In this document: positions 53,368 through 62,615 of the stretch, one piece after another | How the letters are laid out: each line of letters opens with the position of its first letter | How positions within the stretch are numbered: the stretch's first letter is position 1 | NCBI RefSeq assembly: GCF_001425745.1 | Contig: NZ_LMDF01000002.1 | Location: 37,708 to 101,707, forward strand | Direction of reading: 5' to 3' | Length of the DNA: 64,000 nucleotides | DNA from: Caulobacter sp. Root343 | GTDB taxonomy: Bacteria; Pseudomonadota; Alphaproteobacteria; Caulobacterales; Caulobacteraceae | The notes under the pieces: generated by a model | Database searches by the model: none | The model's input: the letters and a program-made list of their open reading frames with translations, nothing else | What the model was told of the DNA's origin: nothing | Translations under genes and position numbers: made by a program

Positions 53368-55152
53368 CTACTTCGCCCCAACCATCGCCGCCGCCACCTC
53401 GGTCCGCGCCATCTCGATATCCCGCCGGAACGCCTCTGACCGATGCTCCGCGCCATAGATCACGGCGCCGGACACCAGTCCCGCCTCGGTGGCGCTGACC
53501 GTATGCGAACCACAGATCCAGCGGCTCTCGGCGTATTCCCGGCCCCGGGCGTAGAGGGCGTCGGCGCGGGACGGGACCACCTCGGCCAGGATCATCGCTA
53601 CGTGCTCGCCGAAGGCCGAGTGGCCGGACGGGTAGTCGGGATTGCCCGCCAGGTGGTCGCTCTTGGCCTCGCAGATCGGGGCGGCGTCCTTGCCGATATA
53701 GGGGCGCTTGGTTCCCCAGTGGTCCTTGGCCAGGCCGACCACCGAGCGGTCGTCGCCGGCCCGTTCCAGCAGGGCGTTCAGGATCGGCGCGCTTTCCGGC
53801 GTCAGGCGCACGCCCAGCGCGGTCGCGAAATGCTCGAAGGCCGTTCCCTTGACGTCGGCCGTGGCCAGGGCCCAGCGCGGCGTGTCCTTCAGGGCGCGGC
53901 TCTGGTCGAAGATCGCCGCGTCGGCCAGGGCGCGGGGCGAGCCGGGCGCGGGCGGCGGGGCTAGCACCTTGGTCAGGTCCGGGCGGGCGGCGGGGGCGAG
54001 ATAGCCGCGCTGCGGCGCTCCGGCCAGAGCCTCGATCGCCAAGCCGTCGCAGGCCTTTTCCGCGCGCACGGGATTGCAGACCGCGACGTCGCCGCCGGTC
54101 AGTCGCACCGTGTAGCCGCCCGCCAGGCGCGGGTCGGCCCACATGTAGTCGGTCGAGACGTACTGGGCGCCGCTGGTCAGGGCCGCCGTGCGCTGGCGCG
54201 GATCGTTGGCCCGCGCGGCCCAGGTGTCGGCATCGGCGCGGGTGCGGACCATGAAGCCGGCCTTCACGGCGGCGGCGATGCGGTCCTTCTGGGCGATCGG
54301 ATCGTTCAGGGTCAGATAGGCGGCGGCCGGCGAGGCCTCGTCGGTGTTGACGAACATCGCCCGGCCTTCCAGCGAGGCGCGCTTGCCGCGATAGACCGCC
54401 ACCTTGGCGGGGCTTTCGTCGAGGGCGAAGAACACCTTCCCGCGCGCATCGGTCAGCTTGGGCCAACCGCCGGCCAAAACGCCCTCGCGCAGGGTGGCGG
54501 CCTTGCCGCGCACCTGGTCCGGCGTGATCAGCCGATCTTCGCCGAACACCGAGCGGACCTCGGCGTCCAGGGCGTCGAACAGGGGCTCGGTGAAAGCCAG
54601 GGGAACGACGCCGCCGGGGATCGTCGCCTGGCCGTCCTTGGCGTTGATCAGGATCATGATCGGCACGTGGTCGCGGTGGGCGTCCGACCAGGCGCGGATC
54701 GCCTTCAGGCAGGCCACGAAGGTCACGCACGACGAGCGGAAGTCGACGTCGGGCATGTGGATCATCTTGAAGCCGGGCTTGGCCATCGCCGCCGCGATGG
54801 CGGGCGTGAAGGTCGTTCCGCCGCCGAACACCGTCAGGGGCTTGGCGTAGCGGCCGCCGTCGGGGTCGGCGACGACGTCCAGTTCCAGCTGGCGGGCTCC
54901 GGCGTCCAGCTGCTCCGTCAGCGGACGATGGCCGTAGTTGATCCCCAGCGCCGCCTGGCCGCGCGCGGCGACCATGGCCGCCATCTCGTCGGCGGGCGGC
55001 AGCAGCTTGTAGGAATTGTGCGTGCCCACCGCCAGCAGGTCGGTCATCCGCAGGGCGTCCATCCGCTGGCGCACGCAGGCCGGACTCTCGTCCTTGGCGG
55101 GGCAGGGGGTGGGCGAGGCGGCGAGGGCCAGGGCGGCGAGCAGGGCGAACAT
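53368..55152 (-). CDS. secreted fusion: PI-PLC-like domain plus class A acid phosphatase (PAP2) domain
   Basis: 594 residues from ATG 55152, with a short signal peptide (MFALLAALALAASPTPCPA). Residues about 30-365 resemble Ca2+-dependent phosphoinositide-specific phospholipase C (PI-PLC-C1): TDLLAVGTHNSYK (first catalytic His), GARQLELDVVADPDG (metal-binding ELD), and GFKMIHMPDVDFRSSCVTF. Residues about 400-590 form a PhoN-type vanadate-sensitive phosphatase: KDHWGTKRPY (Kx6RP), DYPSGHSAFGEH (PSGH) and SRWICGSH (SRx5H). The Asp that normally stands four residues after that last His is Ala (HTVSA). Both activities would act on phosphate esters in the periplasm or outside. I have not seen this pairing described, but cannot rule it out. 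Confidence 0.85.
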   Translation of the reverse strand: MFALLAALALAASPTPCPAKDESPACVRQRMDALRMTDLLAVGTHNSYKLLPPADEMAAMVAARGQAALGINYGHRPLTEQLDAGARQLELDVVADPDGGRYAKPLTVFGGGTTFTPAIAAAMAKPGFKMIHMPDVDFRSSCVTFVACLKAIRAWSDAHRDHVPIMILINAKDGQATIPGGVVPLAFTEPLFDALDAEVRSVFGEDRLITPDQVRGKAATLREGVLAGGWPKLTDARGKVFFALDESPAKVAVYRGKRASLEGRAMFVNTDEASPAAAYLTLNDPIAQKDRIAAAVKAGFMVRTRADADTWAARANDPRQRTAALTSGAQYVSTDYMWADPRLAGGYTVRLTGGDVAVCNPVRAEKACDGLAIEALAGAPQRGYLAPAARPDLTKVLAPPPAPGSPRALADAAIFDQSRALKDTPRWALATADVKGTAFEHFATALGVRLTPESAPILNALLERAGDDRSVVGLAKDHWGTKRPYIGKDAAPICEAKSDHLAGNPDYPSGHSAFGEHVAMILAEVVPSRADALYARGREYAESRWICGSHTVSATEAGLVSGAVIYGAEHRSEAFRRDIEMARTEVAAAMVGAK

Positions 55153-55577
55153 GGGCGTCTCCGAACCAGAGCGTGGCCATAGCCCTAGCACATGACGGTT
55201 TGACGTCGCCGACGGCCTGGGCCGATAGGCTTTCGCCGCGACTTGGATTTACCCGCCTTCCTGGGTCTTGTGCCCAGGACCCAGGGTTCAGATCCAACGG
55301 AGTTGGGACTGAGTTCACGGTCTTTCGGCCGCGCAAACCGAAGAGTCCGCACTTGCCTCGAACATGGGTCCTGGGCACGAGGCCCAGGAAGGCAGTGGAA
55401 TTGGTACCTGCCCCACGAATGGCGATCGGCTCTAGCGCTTCCTCCACGTCAGGGCGGCGTTGTCATCAACCTTTAATGGAATCGAGACGTCGAGGTCATC
55501 GACCGCCCCTAACGCCGCCCAAACGTCGGCGTCCCGACAGGGATCTCCCGCCGGCGACAGTACAAGGGGGTATCCTT
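55153..55577. other. 425-bp intergenic region upstream of the TonB receptor
   Basis: It holds the large inverted repeat at 55255-55393 and, from 55394 to 55577, about 180 bases that should contain the promoter and 5' leader of the TonB-dependent receptor. I do not recognise a riboswitch, Fur box or Zur box. AAGGGGG at 55564-55570 is the receptor's ribosome binding site. Confidence 0.7.
55255..55393. repeat. large inverted repeat, family F
   Basis: Arms of 29 bases: left 55255-55283 begins GCCTTCCTGGGTCTTGTGCC and right 55365-55393 is its complement with two T/C differences that would still pair in RNA. The 81-base spacer has further partial dyads. If translated it gives FLGLVPRT-type peptides, which I associate with dispersed Caulobacter repeats. 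It lies upstream of the TonB-dependent receptor gene. Confidence 0.85.
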
Positions 55578-58313
55578 ATGTCTCGTACCAAGATCGCGCT
55601 CCTGGCGGGCGCGGCGAACCTGGCGCTCGCCGTCCTGGCTTCGGCCGCTTATGCCGAAGCGCCAGCCCCTGTCCCGGCTGCGGTGGACTCGGCCGCCGAG
55701 CCGGCCGACGCCGTCGACGCTGTCGTGGTAACCGGTTTCCGCAAGTCGCTGGGCGCGGCCCGCGAGGCCAAGCGGACCAGCGCCATCGTCTCGGACGTGA
55801 TCGTCGCCGAGGACATGGCCAAGTTCCCCGACCTGAACCTGGCCGAGTCGCTGCAGCGCCTGCCGGGCGTGGCCATCAACCGCGAAGGCGGCGAAGGCCG
55901 TCGCGTCTCGCTGCGGGGCCTCGGCCCCGACTTCACCCGCGTCCAGCTGAACGGCATGGAAGTGCTGGGCAATGTCGACTCGCCGATGGACAGCCGCGGC
56001 CAGACCTCGCGCGACCGGGCGTTCGACTTCAACATCTTCGCCTCGGACCTGTTCTCGAAGGTCGACGTGCGCAAGTCGTTCTCGGCCGAGCAGGACGAAG
56101 GCGGCATGGCCGGGACGGTCGGCCTCTACACCGCCAAGCCGTTCGACTATGCGGGGACCAAGGCCGCCCTGTCGCTGCAAGGCGGCACCAACAGCGCCAC
56201 CAAGGATTTCCAGCCGCGCGGCGCGGCGATGATCAGCAAGAACTGGGACGACAAGTTCGGCGTTCTGGTCTCGGTCGCCTATTCCAAGCGCCAGACCGAG
56301 GAGCAGGGCTACAACACCTATGCCGCCCCGACGACCAAGGCCCTGGCGGCCAATGTCGTCAATCTCAGCGCCGCCGACCAGGCCAAGGCGATGAACGGCG
56401 AGCTGATCTTCCAGCGCGGCAACCGCCTGACCGTCTGGGGTTCGGACCAGGAGCGCCTGGGCGTGACCGGCGCGGTGCAATGGCGTCCGGTCGAGACCGT
56501 GACCCTGACCTTGGACGCCCTGCACGGCAAGTTCACCAACGACCGCAGCGAGAACAGCCTGGCCACCCGCGCCACCCTGAACTCGACCATCCTGGGCGCG
56601 GCCACCCCGCACTCCGGGACCCTGGTCAGCCCGCCGCCGGTGCTGAACTCGATCCAGTACGACCGCTACAACAGCGTGGTCTATGCCGACGTCGACAACA
56701 CCGTCTTCGCCACCGAGACCCGTCGCCAGCAGACCAAGAACACCTTCGACCAGTTGGTGCTGACCGGCGAGTGGAAGGTCACCGACAAGCTGACCATCGA
56801 CGGCCACCTGGGCCAGGAGACCTCGGACTACGACATCCCGATCTCGGACAAGTTCTATACCGAGGCGTTCGGCGGCCTGATCACCGACTATCGCGGCGAC
56901 ACGGGCCACAACACCTACAAGTGGAACACCACCGACCCGAACAATTACCGGGCCCACGAGATCGACTTCTCGGCCACCTACCAGAGCACCAAGCTGAAGA
57001 ACGGCGAGCTGAACGGCGCCTGGGCCTTCAACGACGACCTCACCCTGAAGGGCGGCGTCTCGTATCGCGGCTTCAAGAATTCCGGCTACACCCAGGCCAC
57101 CGACGACCTGAACAAGACCGCCTGGGAGAAGGGCACGCTGGATGACAAGGTCACCAGCTACTACACGATCTTCCGCGAACACGATGACCAGTCGTGGGTC
57201 AATGTCGACTGGGATAAAGCCCTGGCCGCCTATGGCGTGGTCCGCACCCTGGGCGCGCCGAAGAGCATCTACCAAGTCGAGGAAAACACCACGGCCGGCT
57301 ATCTGCAGCTGGACTGGAAGGGCTCGCTGTTCGGCAAGCCGGTGCGCGGCAATACCGGCCTGCGCGCCTACGACACCAAGCTGACCTCGTCGGGCGTCAT
57401 GGCGGTCAAGGGCGTCAACACGCCGACCACGGCCAAGAAGAGCTATTCGGGCGTGCTGCCGGCGTTCAACGCGGTGCTGGAGGTCTCGGACCAATTCCAG
57501 ATCCGCGCCGCCGCCGCCCGCAACATCAACCGCCCGGCCCTGGGCGCCTACGCCATGAACGGCACGATCGCCGTCGATGGGACCAACGTGTCGGTGTCGA
57601 CCGGCAACCCGAACCTCGACCCGTACAAGTCCGACGAGTTCGACCTGGTGGCCGAATGGTACTTCGGCGGCGTCGGCATGCTGACGGCCGGCGTGTTCCA
57701 CAAGAGCATCGACGGCCTCGTCGCCAGCCAGACGACCAACAACGTCAGCTACTCCAGCACGGGCCTCGCCGAGGGCCTCTATCCGGGCGTGACCGGCGCG
57801 ACCATCGTGTCGACCTACACCCGCCAGGTGAACCTCAACACTGCCAAGCTGACCGGCCTGGAGCTGAGCGCCCAGAGCGACTTCTTCTTCCTGCCGGGCG
57901 CGCTGAAGAACCTGGGTGCGGTGGCCAACCTGACCCTGATCGACAGCGAGACCACCAACCTGATCAACGGCAAGCCCCAGAAGAGCGACATCTTCGGCCT
58001 GTCGGACGTCAACGCCAACGCCACGCTGTACTACGAGACGGCCAAGTACGGCGGGCGGGTCTCGGCCAACTACCGCTCGGACTATCTGATCGACAGCGGC
58101 GGCTTCAACGCCACCACCTATGTCGACGCGGCGGCCTTCTACCAGCTGACCCCGCGCGTCCGCCTGTCGCTGGACGCCATCAACCTGACCGACGAGCGCG
58201 AGGAGCAGGTCAACAGCTACAACAACGGCTTCGGCGACGTCGGCGCCAAGCGGCTGTGGAACTACACCACCAGCGGCCGGACGGTGTTCGTGGGGGCGAA
58301 TATCCAGTTCTAG
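55578..58313 (+). CDS. TonB-dependent receptor
   Basis: 911 residues from ATG 55578, preceded by AAGGGGG. A signal peptide ends at ASAAYA-EAP. A TonB-box-like DAVVVTGFRKSL is followed by the plug domain (IVAEDMAKFPDLNLAESLQRLPGVAINREGGEGRRVSLRGLGPDFTRVQLNGME) and a long beta-barrel ending in the C-terminal signature RTVFVGANIQF with a final Phe. It belongs to the group of large Caulobacter receptors usually tied to carbohydrate or peptide uptake. The substrate is unknown. It ends with a hairpin terminator. Confidence 0.94.
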   Translation: MSRTKIALLAGAANLALAVLASAAYAEAPAPVPAAVDSAAEPADAVDAVVVTGFRKSLGAAREAKRTSAIVSDVIVAEDMAKFPDLNLAESLQRLPGVAINREGGEGRRVSLRGLGPDFTRVQLNGMEVLGNVDSPMDSRGQTSRDRAFDFNIFASDLFSKVDVRKSFSAEQDEGGMAGTVGLYTAKPFDYAGTKAALSLQGGTNSATKDFQPRGAAMISKNWDDKFGVLVSVAYSKRQTEEQGYNTYAAPTTKALAANVVNLSAADQAKAMNGELIFQRGNRLTVWGSDQERLGVTGAVQWRPVETVTLTLDALHGKFTNDRSENSLATRATLNSTILGAATPHSGTLVSPPPVLNSIQYDRYNSVVYADVDNTVFATETRRQQTKNTFDQLVLTGEWKVTDKLTIDGHLGQETSDYDIPISDKFYTEAFGGLITDYRGDTGHNTYKWNTTDPNNYRAHEIDFSATYQSTKLKNGELNGAWAFNDDLTLKGGVSYRGFKNSGYTQATDDLNKTAWEKGTLDDKVTSYYTIFREHDDQSWVNVDWDKALAAYGVVRTLGAPKSIYQVEENTTAGYLQLDWKGSLFGKPVRGNTGLRAYDTKLTSSGVMAVKGVNTPTTAKKSYSGVLPAFNAVLEVSDQFQIRAAAARNINRPALGAYAMNGTIAVDGTNVSVSTGNPNLDPYKSDEFDLVAEWYFGGVGMLTAGVFHKSIDGLVASQTTNNVSYSSTGLAEGLYPGVTGATIVSTYTRQVNLNTAKLTGLELSAQSDFFFLPGALKNLGAVANLTLIDSETTNLINGKPQKSDIFGLSDVNANATLYYETAKYGGRVSANYRSDYLIDSGGFNATTYVDAAAFYQLTPRVRLSLDAINLTDEREEQVNSYNNGFGDVGAKRLWNYTTSGRTVFVGANIQF

Positions 58314-58326
58314 GCTGGAACGAAGA

Positions 58327-58357
58327 AGCCGCGGGAGCGATCCCGGGCGGCTTTTCT
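58327..58357 (+). terminator. Rho-independent terminator after the TonB receptor
   Basis: AGCCGCGGGA (58327-58336), GCGA loop, TCCC and GCGGCT with a GG bulge (to 58352), then TTTTCTCT. The position 14 bases after the stop codon fits well. Confidence 0.8.
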
Positions 58358-58366
58358 CTATTCTCT

Positions 58367-58465
58367 GTCATCCCGGACAAGCGCGAAGCGCGCCGATCCG
58401 GGACCGCCGGAAGCTCCGAGCCTGTTGCGGTCCCGGGTCTACGCTGCGCTTCGCCCGGGATGACA
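58367..58465. repeat. palindromic repeat, family E-like, copy 2
   Basis: TCATCCCGGACAAGCGCGAA at the left and CTTCGCCCGGGATGACATGG at the right are complementary at their ends; CGATCCGGGACC and GGTCCCGGGT lie within. It sits between the TonB receptor terminator and the ahpF stop codon. Confidence 0.75.
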
Positions 58466-58490
58466 TGGGTTTTGAGCGGGAGAGGGGTAA

Positions 58491-60077
58491 TTAAGCCGCC
58501 TCCTGCGCCTCTTCCTCCGGCGCCTGGCGGATCAGGTAGTCGAACGCCGACAGCGAGGCCTTCGAGCCTTCGCCCATGGCGATGATGATCTGCTTGTACG
58601 GCGTGGTGGTCACGTCGCCGGCCGCGAAGACGCCCGGCAGCGAGGTCTCGCCGCGATAATCGACTTCGATCTCGCCGCGCGCGGTCAGGGCCACGCCGGA
58701 GTCCTTCAGCCACTCGGTGTTGGGCACCAGGCCGATCTGGACGAACACGCCTTCCAGGTCGACGCGGTGGACGCTGTCGTGGTTGCGGTCCTTGTAGGAC
58801 AGGCCACTGACCTTGCCGCCGTCGCCGTGAATCTCGGTGGTCATGGCCGAGGTGACGATCTTGACGTTCGGCAGGCTGGCCAGCTTGCGCTGCAGCACCG
58901 CGTCGGCCCGCAGCTGGCTGTCGAACTCGATCAGCGTCACGTGGGCGACGATTCCGGCCAGGTCGATGGCCGCCTCGACGCCGCTGTTGCCGCCGCCGAT
59001 CACCGCCACGCGCTTGCCCTTGAACAGCGGGCCGTCGCAGTGCGGGCAATAGGCCACGCCCTTATTGCGGTACTCGGCCTCGCCGGGGACGTTGACGTTC
59101 CGCCAGCGGGCCCCGGTCGACAGGATGACGGTCCGCGACTTCAGGCTAGCGCCGTTCTCGAGCTTGACCTCGATCAGCCCGCCCGAGGTCTTGGCCGGAA
59201 CCAGGCCGACGGCCTTCTGCAGGTTCATGATGTCGACGTCGTATTCCTTGACGTGCTGCTCCAGCGCCGAGGCCATCTTCGGACCCTCGGTGTGCGGGAC
59301 CGAGATGAAGTTCTCGATGGCCATGGTGTCCAGCACCTGGCCGCCGAAGCGCTCGGCCGCGACGCCGGTGCGGATGCCCTTGCGAGCGGCGTAGATCGCC
59401 GCCGCGGCCCCGGCGGGACCGCCACCGACCACCAGAACGTCGAAGGCGTCCTTGGTCTTGATCTTCTCGGCGGCGCGGTCGGCCGCGCCGGTGTCCAGCT
59501 TGGCCAGGATCTGCTCGACGTCCATGCGGCCCTGGCCGAACGGCTGGCCGTTCAACAGGATGGTCGGCACGGCCATCACTTCACGAGCCTCGACCTCGGC
59601 CTTGAACAGGGCGCCGTCGATGGCGACGTGGCGGATGCGCGGGTTCAGCGCGCTCATGGTGTTGAGCGCCTGCACCACGTCGGGGCAGTTCTGGCAGGAT
59701 TGCGAGAAATAGGTCTCGAAGCGGTAGTCGCCGTCCAGCGCCTTGATCCGCTCGATGACCTCGGCGTCGATGCGCGGCGGGTGGCCGCCGACGTGCAGCA
59801 GGGCCAGCACCAGCGAGGTGAATTCGTGGCCCAGCGGCAGGCCCGCGAACCGCACATCAGTGTCCCCGGCGTCGCGGGTGATCGCGAACGAGGGCTTGCG
59901 TTCGTTGTCGCCGGCCAGGTTCAGGCTGACCTTGTCCGAGGTCGCCGCGACGTCCTCGAGCAGGCTCAGCATTTCCTTGGAGCCGGCCGAGTCGTCGAGG
60001 GAGGCGACCAGTTCGATCGGCTGGCGCAGGTTCTGCAGGTAGGTGGTCAACTGGGTCTTCAGACCGGCGTCCAGCAT
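58491..60077 (-). CDS. ahpF: alkyl hydroperoxide reductase subunit F
   Basis: 528 residues. Two N-terminal thioredoxin-like folds with a CxxC (C128 and C131 in SQSCQNCPD), an FAD domain starting [27 protein letters not shown], the TrxR-type redox motif YCPHCDG and the NAD(P)H-binding [17 protein letters not shown]. It reduces AhpC using NAD(P)H. It lies 139 bases after ahpC in the same direction, so the pair is probably co-transcribed. Confidence 0.97.
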   Translation of the reverse strand: MLDAGLKTQLTTYLQNLRQPIELVASLDDSAGSKEMLSLLEDVAATSDKVSLNLAGDNERKPSFAITRDAGDTDVRFAGLPLGHEFTSLVLALLHVGGHPPRIDAEVIERIKALDGDYRFETYFSQSCQNCPDVVQALNTMSALNPRIRHVAIDGALFKAEVEAREVMAVPTILLNGQPFGQGRMDVEQILAKLDTGAADRAAEKIKTKDAFDVLVVGGGPAGAAAAIYAARKGIRTGVAAERFGGQVLDTMAIENFISVPHTEGPKMASALEQHVKEYDVDIMNLQKAVGLVPAKTSGGLIEVKLENGASLKSRTVILSTGARWRNVNVPGEAEYRNKGVAYCPHCDGPLFKGKRVAVIGGGNSGVEAAIDLAGIVAHVTLIEFDSQLRADAVLQRKLASLPNVKIVTSAMTTEIHGDGGKVSGLSYKDRNHDSVHRVDLEGVFVQIGLVPNTEWLKDSGVALTARGEIEVDYRGETSLPGVFAAGDVTTTPYKQIIIAMGEGSKASLSAFDYLIRQAPEEEAQEAA

Positions 60078-60216
60078 GGCGCGCTCCCAAAAGGCTAGGG
60101 GAGGAAAGGAAAGCGTTCGATTTTCGGGGAGGAGGATCGAACGCGGTGAACGATCGAGGCCGGGCCGCCGACCGGTCCGAATGAACGGTCGGCGGCTCGG
60201 GTAGTTCTAGTGGTGC

Positions 60217-60780
60217 TTAGATCTTGCCGACGAGGTCGAGCGACGGGGCCAAGGTCTTTTCACCCTCTTCCCACTTGGCCGGGCAGACTTCGCCCGGGTG
60301 GCTGGCGACGTACTGGGCGGCCTTGATCTTACGCAGCAGCTCGATGGCGTTGCGGCCGATGCCTTCGGCGGTGATTTCCATGAACTGGATCACGCCTTGC
60401 GGGTCGACCAGGAAGGTGCCGCGATCGGCCAGGCCTTGGCCTTCACGCATGACGCCGAAGTTGTTGGTCACCACGCCCGACGGGTCGCCGATCATCGTGT
60501 ACTTGATCTTGCCGATCGCCGGCGAGCTGTCGTGCCAGGCCTTGTGCGAGAAGTGGGTGTCGGTCGACACCGAATAGATCTCGACGCCGAGACGCGTGAA
60601 CACGTCGTAGTTGTCGGCCAGGTCTTCCAGCTCGGTCGGGCAGACGAAGGTGAAATCGGCCGGGTAGAAGAAGAAGACCGACCACTTGCCCTTCACATCG
60701 GCTTCGCTGACCGTGACGAACTTGCCGTCCTTGAAGGCCTGGGCGGTAAAGGGTTTGATCTCGGTGTTGACCAGCGACAT
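60217..60780 (-). CDS. ahpC: alkyl hydroperoxide reductase subunit C (peroxiredoxin)
   Basis: 187 residues from ATG 60780, with GGAGCG 5 bases upstream. A typical 2-Cys peroxiredoxin: peroxidatic C47 in [15 protein letters not shown] and resolving C166 in GEVCPAKW. The conserved Arg, Thr and Pro are present. It detoxifies H2O2 and organic peroxides, regenerated by AhpF. An OxyR-like dyad at 60860-60874 lies about 80 bases upstream. Confidence 0.97.
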   Translation of the reverse strand: MSLVNTEIKPFTAQAFKDGKFVTVSEADVKGKWSVFFFYPADFTFVCPTELEDLADNYDVFTRLGVEIYSVSTDTHFSHKAWHDSSPAIGKIKYTMIGDPSGVVTNNFGVMREGQGLADRGTFLVDPQGVIQFMEITAEGIGRNAIELLRKIKAAQYVASHPGEVCPAKWEEGEKTLAPSLDLVGKI

Positions 60781-60859
60781 GAAGCGCTCCGTTTGAAAAG
60801 GATGCGCCCTTGTAGCGACGGGGCTTGGATCGAGCAAATTGATAAAACTTGTCGATGGG

Positions 60860-60874
60860 ATAGAGTGGATCTAT
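60860..60874. promoter_or_regulatory. OxyR-like dyad upstream of ahpC
   Basis: ATAG, seven bases (AGTGGAT), CTAT. This is the core of the OxyR consensus ATAG-N7-CTAT. A second half-pair spaced a further seven bases away is not obvious, so only half of a full site is present. The distance to the ahpC start (80 bases) is suitable for an activator. Confidence 0.45.
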
Positions 60875-60881
60875 TCGCTGC

Positions 60882-61042
60882 CCCTCTCCCCTTGCGGGAG
60901 AGGGTGGCCCGCGAAGCGGGTCGGGTGAGGGGTTGAAGACAGCATCCGCCGCGACGGCGGTGGACGACGGGCGCCGAGCCGACGAGCCTATCGACCCCTC
61001 ATCCGGCCCTTCGGGCCACCTTCTCCCGCAAGGGGAGAAGGG
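60882..61042. repeat. palindromic intergenic repeat, family B, copy 4 (inverted relative to copies 1 and 3)
   Basis: CCCTCTCCCCTTGCGGGAGA on the left and TTCTCCCGCAAGGGGAGAAG on the right; inner ACCCGACCCGCT-type and TCGACCCCTCATCCGG parts. Its asymmetric middle, read on the minus strand, resembles that of copy 1. It separates ahpC from the TPR gene. Confidence 0.87.
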
Positions 61043-61050
61043 GCTTTCCT

Positions 61051-62061
61051 CTACTCCGAAACCTTGGCTTCCAGCTCGCTCAGCCGCGCCCGCGTCGCCG
61101 CCAGGTCCGGGCCGAACCGCGCTGGATCGGCGGCGGCAAGGCAGGCGGCGATGTCGTAGCTTTCGCGATAGAGGTCGAGCGCTCGCATCCGGTGGCCGCG
61201 ATCCTCGCGCAGGTCCGCCAGGCGCTCGAGGTTCACCGACAGAGCCCGCTTGGCGCCGCTGTCGCCGGCCTCGCGGCCGCCAGTCGAGCGGCGCAGGGCC
61301 AGGGCTTCCTCGAAGGCGGACAGGGCCGCGTCCAGCCGCCCTTCGGCCTCGGCCGCGTCCCCGACACCCGACAGCGACCCGGCCAGCAGCTCGGCGCTTT
61401 CGTCGTCCGGGCGGGCCTGGCGCACCTGGCGGGCGTAGTAGACCGAGGTCTCGTAGGCCTCGGCGGCGTCTTCCATCTGTCCCTGGCCGCGCGCGAAGTC
61501 GCCCAGGTCGCGATAGACGACGGCCAGCTCCTGGTCGGTGTGGGCGGCGGTCTTCATGGCCGACAGGATGCGGGCGGCCTCGGCCCAGGACTCGTCGCGG
61601 CTGAGCGAAACGAGGCGCAGGCGCATCTCGGCGAAGGTCGGCGGCCCAGAAGGCGGCGGGGCGGGTGGTGGCGGAGCCTGGGGCGGGGGCGCGACGACGA
61701 CCTGCATCATCGGCGGCGCGACGGGTTCCGGCGTGGCTTCGAGCGCGAGCGGCGTCGGCGCCGGAGCGAGTTCAAGGACGGCCACGGGGGCGGCCACGGG
61801 CTGGGCCGCCGGCGGCTCCAGCTCCAGGCTGAACGCCATCGGCGCGGCCTTGCGCTTGGGTTTGCGACGGGGAACCAGGGCGGCGACGATGAGCGCCAGG
61901 CCCACGATCGTCGCCGCCGCGCCGGCGGTGGGCCGATGCGGCTCGAACGGTCCGAGATCGAGAGACGTGGCCCAGTTCCCCAGCGAGCCCCAACCCGCCA
62001 CCACGTATCCCGACGTCGCCAGGATCAGCCCCAAGATGATCCCAACCAGTCGCGCTAGCAT
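61051..62061 (-). CDS. membrane-anchored TPR protein with proline-rich linker
   Basis: 336 residues from ATG 62061 (ATG 62085 is in frame). Two N-terminal hydrophobic helices (MLARLVGIILGLILATSGYVV and AAATIVGLALIVAALVP) precede a basic patch, a Pro/Ala-rich linker (PPPQAPPPPAPPPSGPP) and TPR-like repeats from about residue 150 (DLGDFARGQGQMEDAAEAYETSVYYARQ, LDAALSAFEEALALRRS, DLYRESYDIA). Probably a cytoplasmic scaffold. Partner unknown. Confidence 0.75.
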   Translation of the reverse strand: MLARLVGIILGLILATSGYVVAGWGSLGNWATSLDLGPFEPHRPTAGAAATIVGLALIVAALVPRRKPKRKAAPMAFSLELEPPAAQPVAAPVAVLELAPAPTPLALEATPEPVAPPMMQVVVAPPPQAPPPPAPPPSGPPTFAEMRLRLVSLSRDESWAEAARILSAMKTAAHTDQELAVVYRDLGDFARGQGQMEDAAEAYETSVYYARQVRQARPDDESAELLAGSLSGVGDAAEAEGRLDAALSAFEEALALRRSTGGREAGDSGAKRALSVNLERLADLREDRGHRMRALDLYRESYDIAACLAAADPARFGPDLAATRARLSELEAKVSE

Positions 62062-62209
62062 CCGTCCCCCCAGACGTCCTAACAAGGCGTCCCACCGCCA
62101 GGCCGCGCAGGTCAGCCCACGGCCGAGCTTCCGTCGAGCCGTCTCAACCGGCAGGGGAAGCGGGCGGCGCGGGTGACCGGCTCGCGGGCGCCAGGCGGGA
62201 CGGGCGCCT

Positions 62210-62614
62210 TTAAATCAACCAGCCGCGCGGACGCGGATACGCCTCGCCCTTGGCCAGATAATAGATCCCTAGCACGCAGCGCACGCCGAACCAGACGCCG
62301 ACCGCCCCCAGAATGAGGCCGCCGACCACCATGATCGGAATGCCGACCAGGACGATGGCCAGCACCAGGCCGGCCAGGAGCAGGGCCAGGCCGATCAGGA
62401 ACCAGGCGATCGACAGCCAGAAGGTGCGGATCGCGAAGGTGAAGTGGCTCTCGTTGATTGGCCCTGCCTCGTCACGGTTCAGATAGGCGACGATCAGGCC
62501 GATGATGAAGGTCACGCCGGTGGTGAAGCCCAGCAGGTAGAGGCCGTAGACGACGGCCGGCAGGATCTTGTCCTCTTCGGCCTTGGCGGGCGTGACGGCG
62601 GCGGTGTCGGTCAT
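62210..62614 (-). CDS. DUF4870-like small membrane protein, copy 1
   Basis: 134 residues, three or four hydrophobic helices. DKILPAVVYGLYLLGFTTGVTFIIGLIVAYLNRDEAG...ESHFTFAIRTFWLSI is the family pattern seen in small predicted membrane proteins. The neighbour at 62616 is a paralogue, ending one base before this gene's start. Function unknown. Confidence 0.82.
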   Translation of the reverse strand: MTDTAAVTPAKAEEDKILPAVVYGLYLLGFTTGVTFIIGLIVAYLNRDEAGPINESHFTFAIRTFWLSIAWFLIGLALLLAGLVLAIVLVGIPIMVVGGLILGAVGVWFGVRCVLGIYYLAKGEAYPRPRGWLI

Positions 62615-62615
62615 G

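Noticed and set aside
55394..55577. Possible riboswitch or Fur box before the TonB receptor
   Set aside because: I could match no known riboswitch core or Fur/Zur dyad in the leader.
55509..57701. 730-residue open frame opposite the TonB receptor
   Set aside because: Mirror of barrel codon usage; no signal peptide, motif or ribosome binding site, and the receptor frame is unmistakable.
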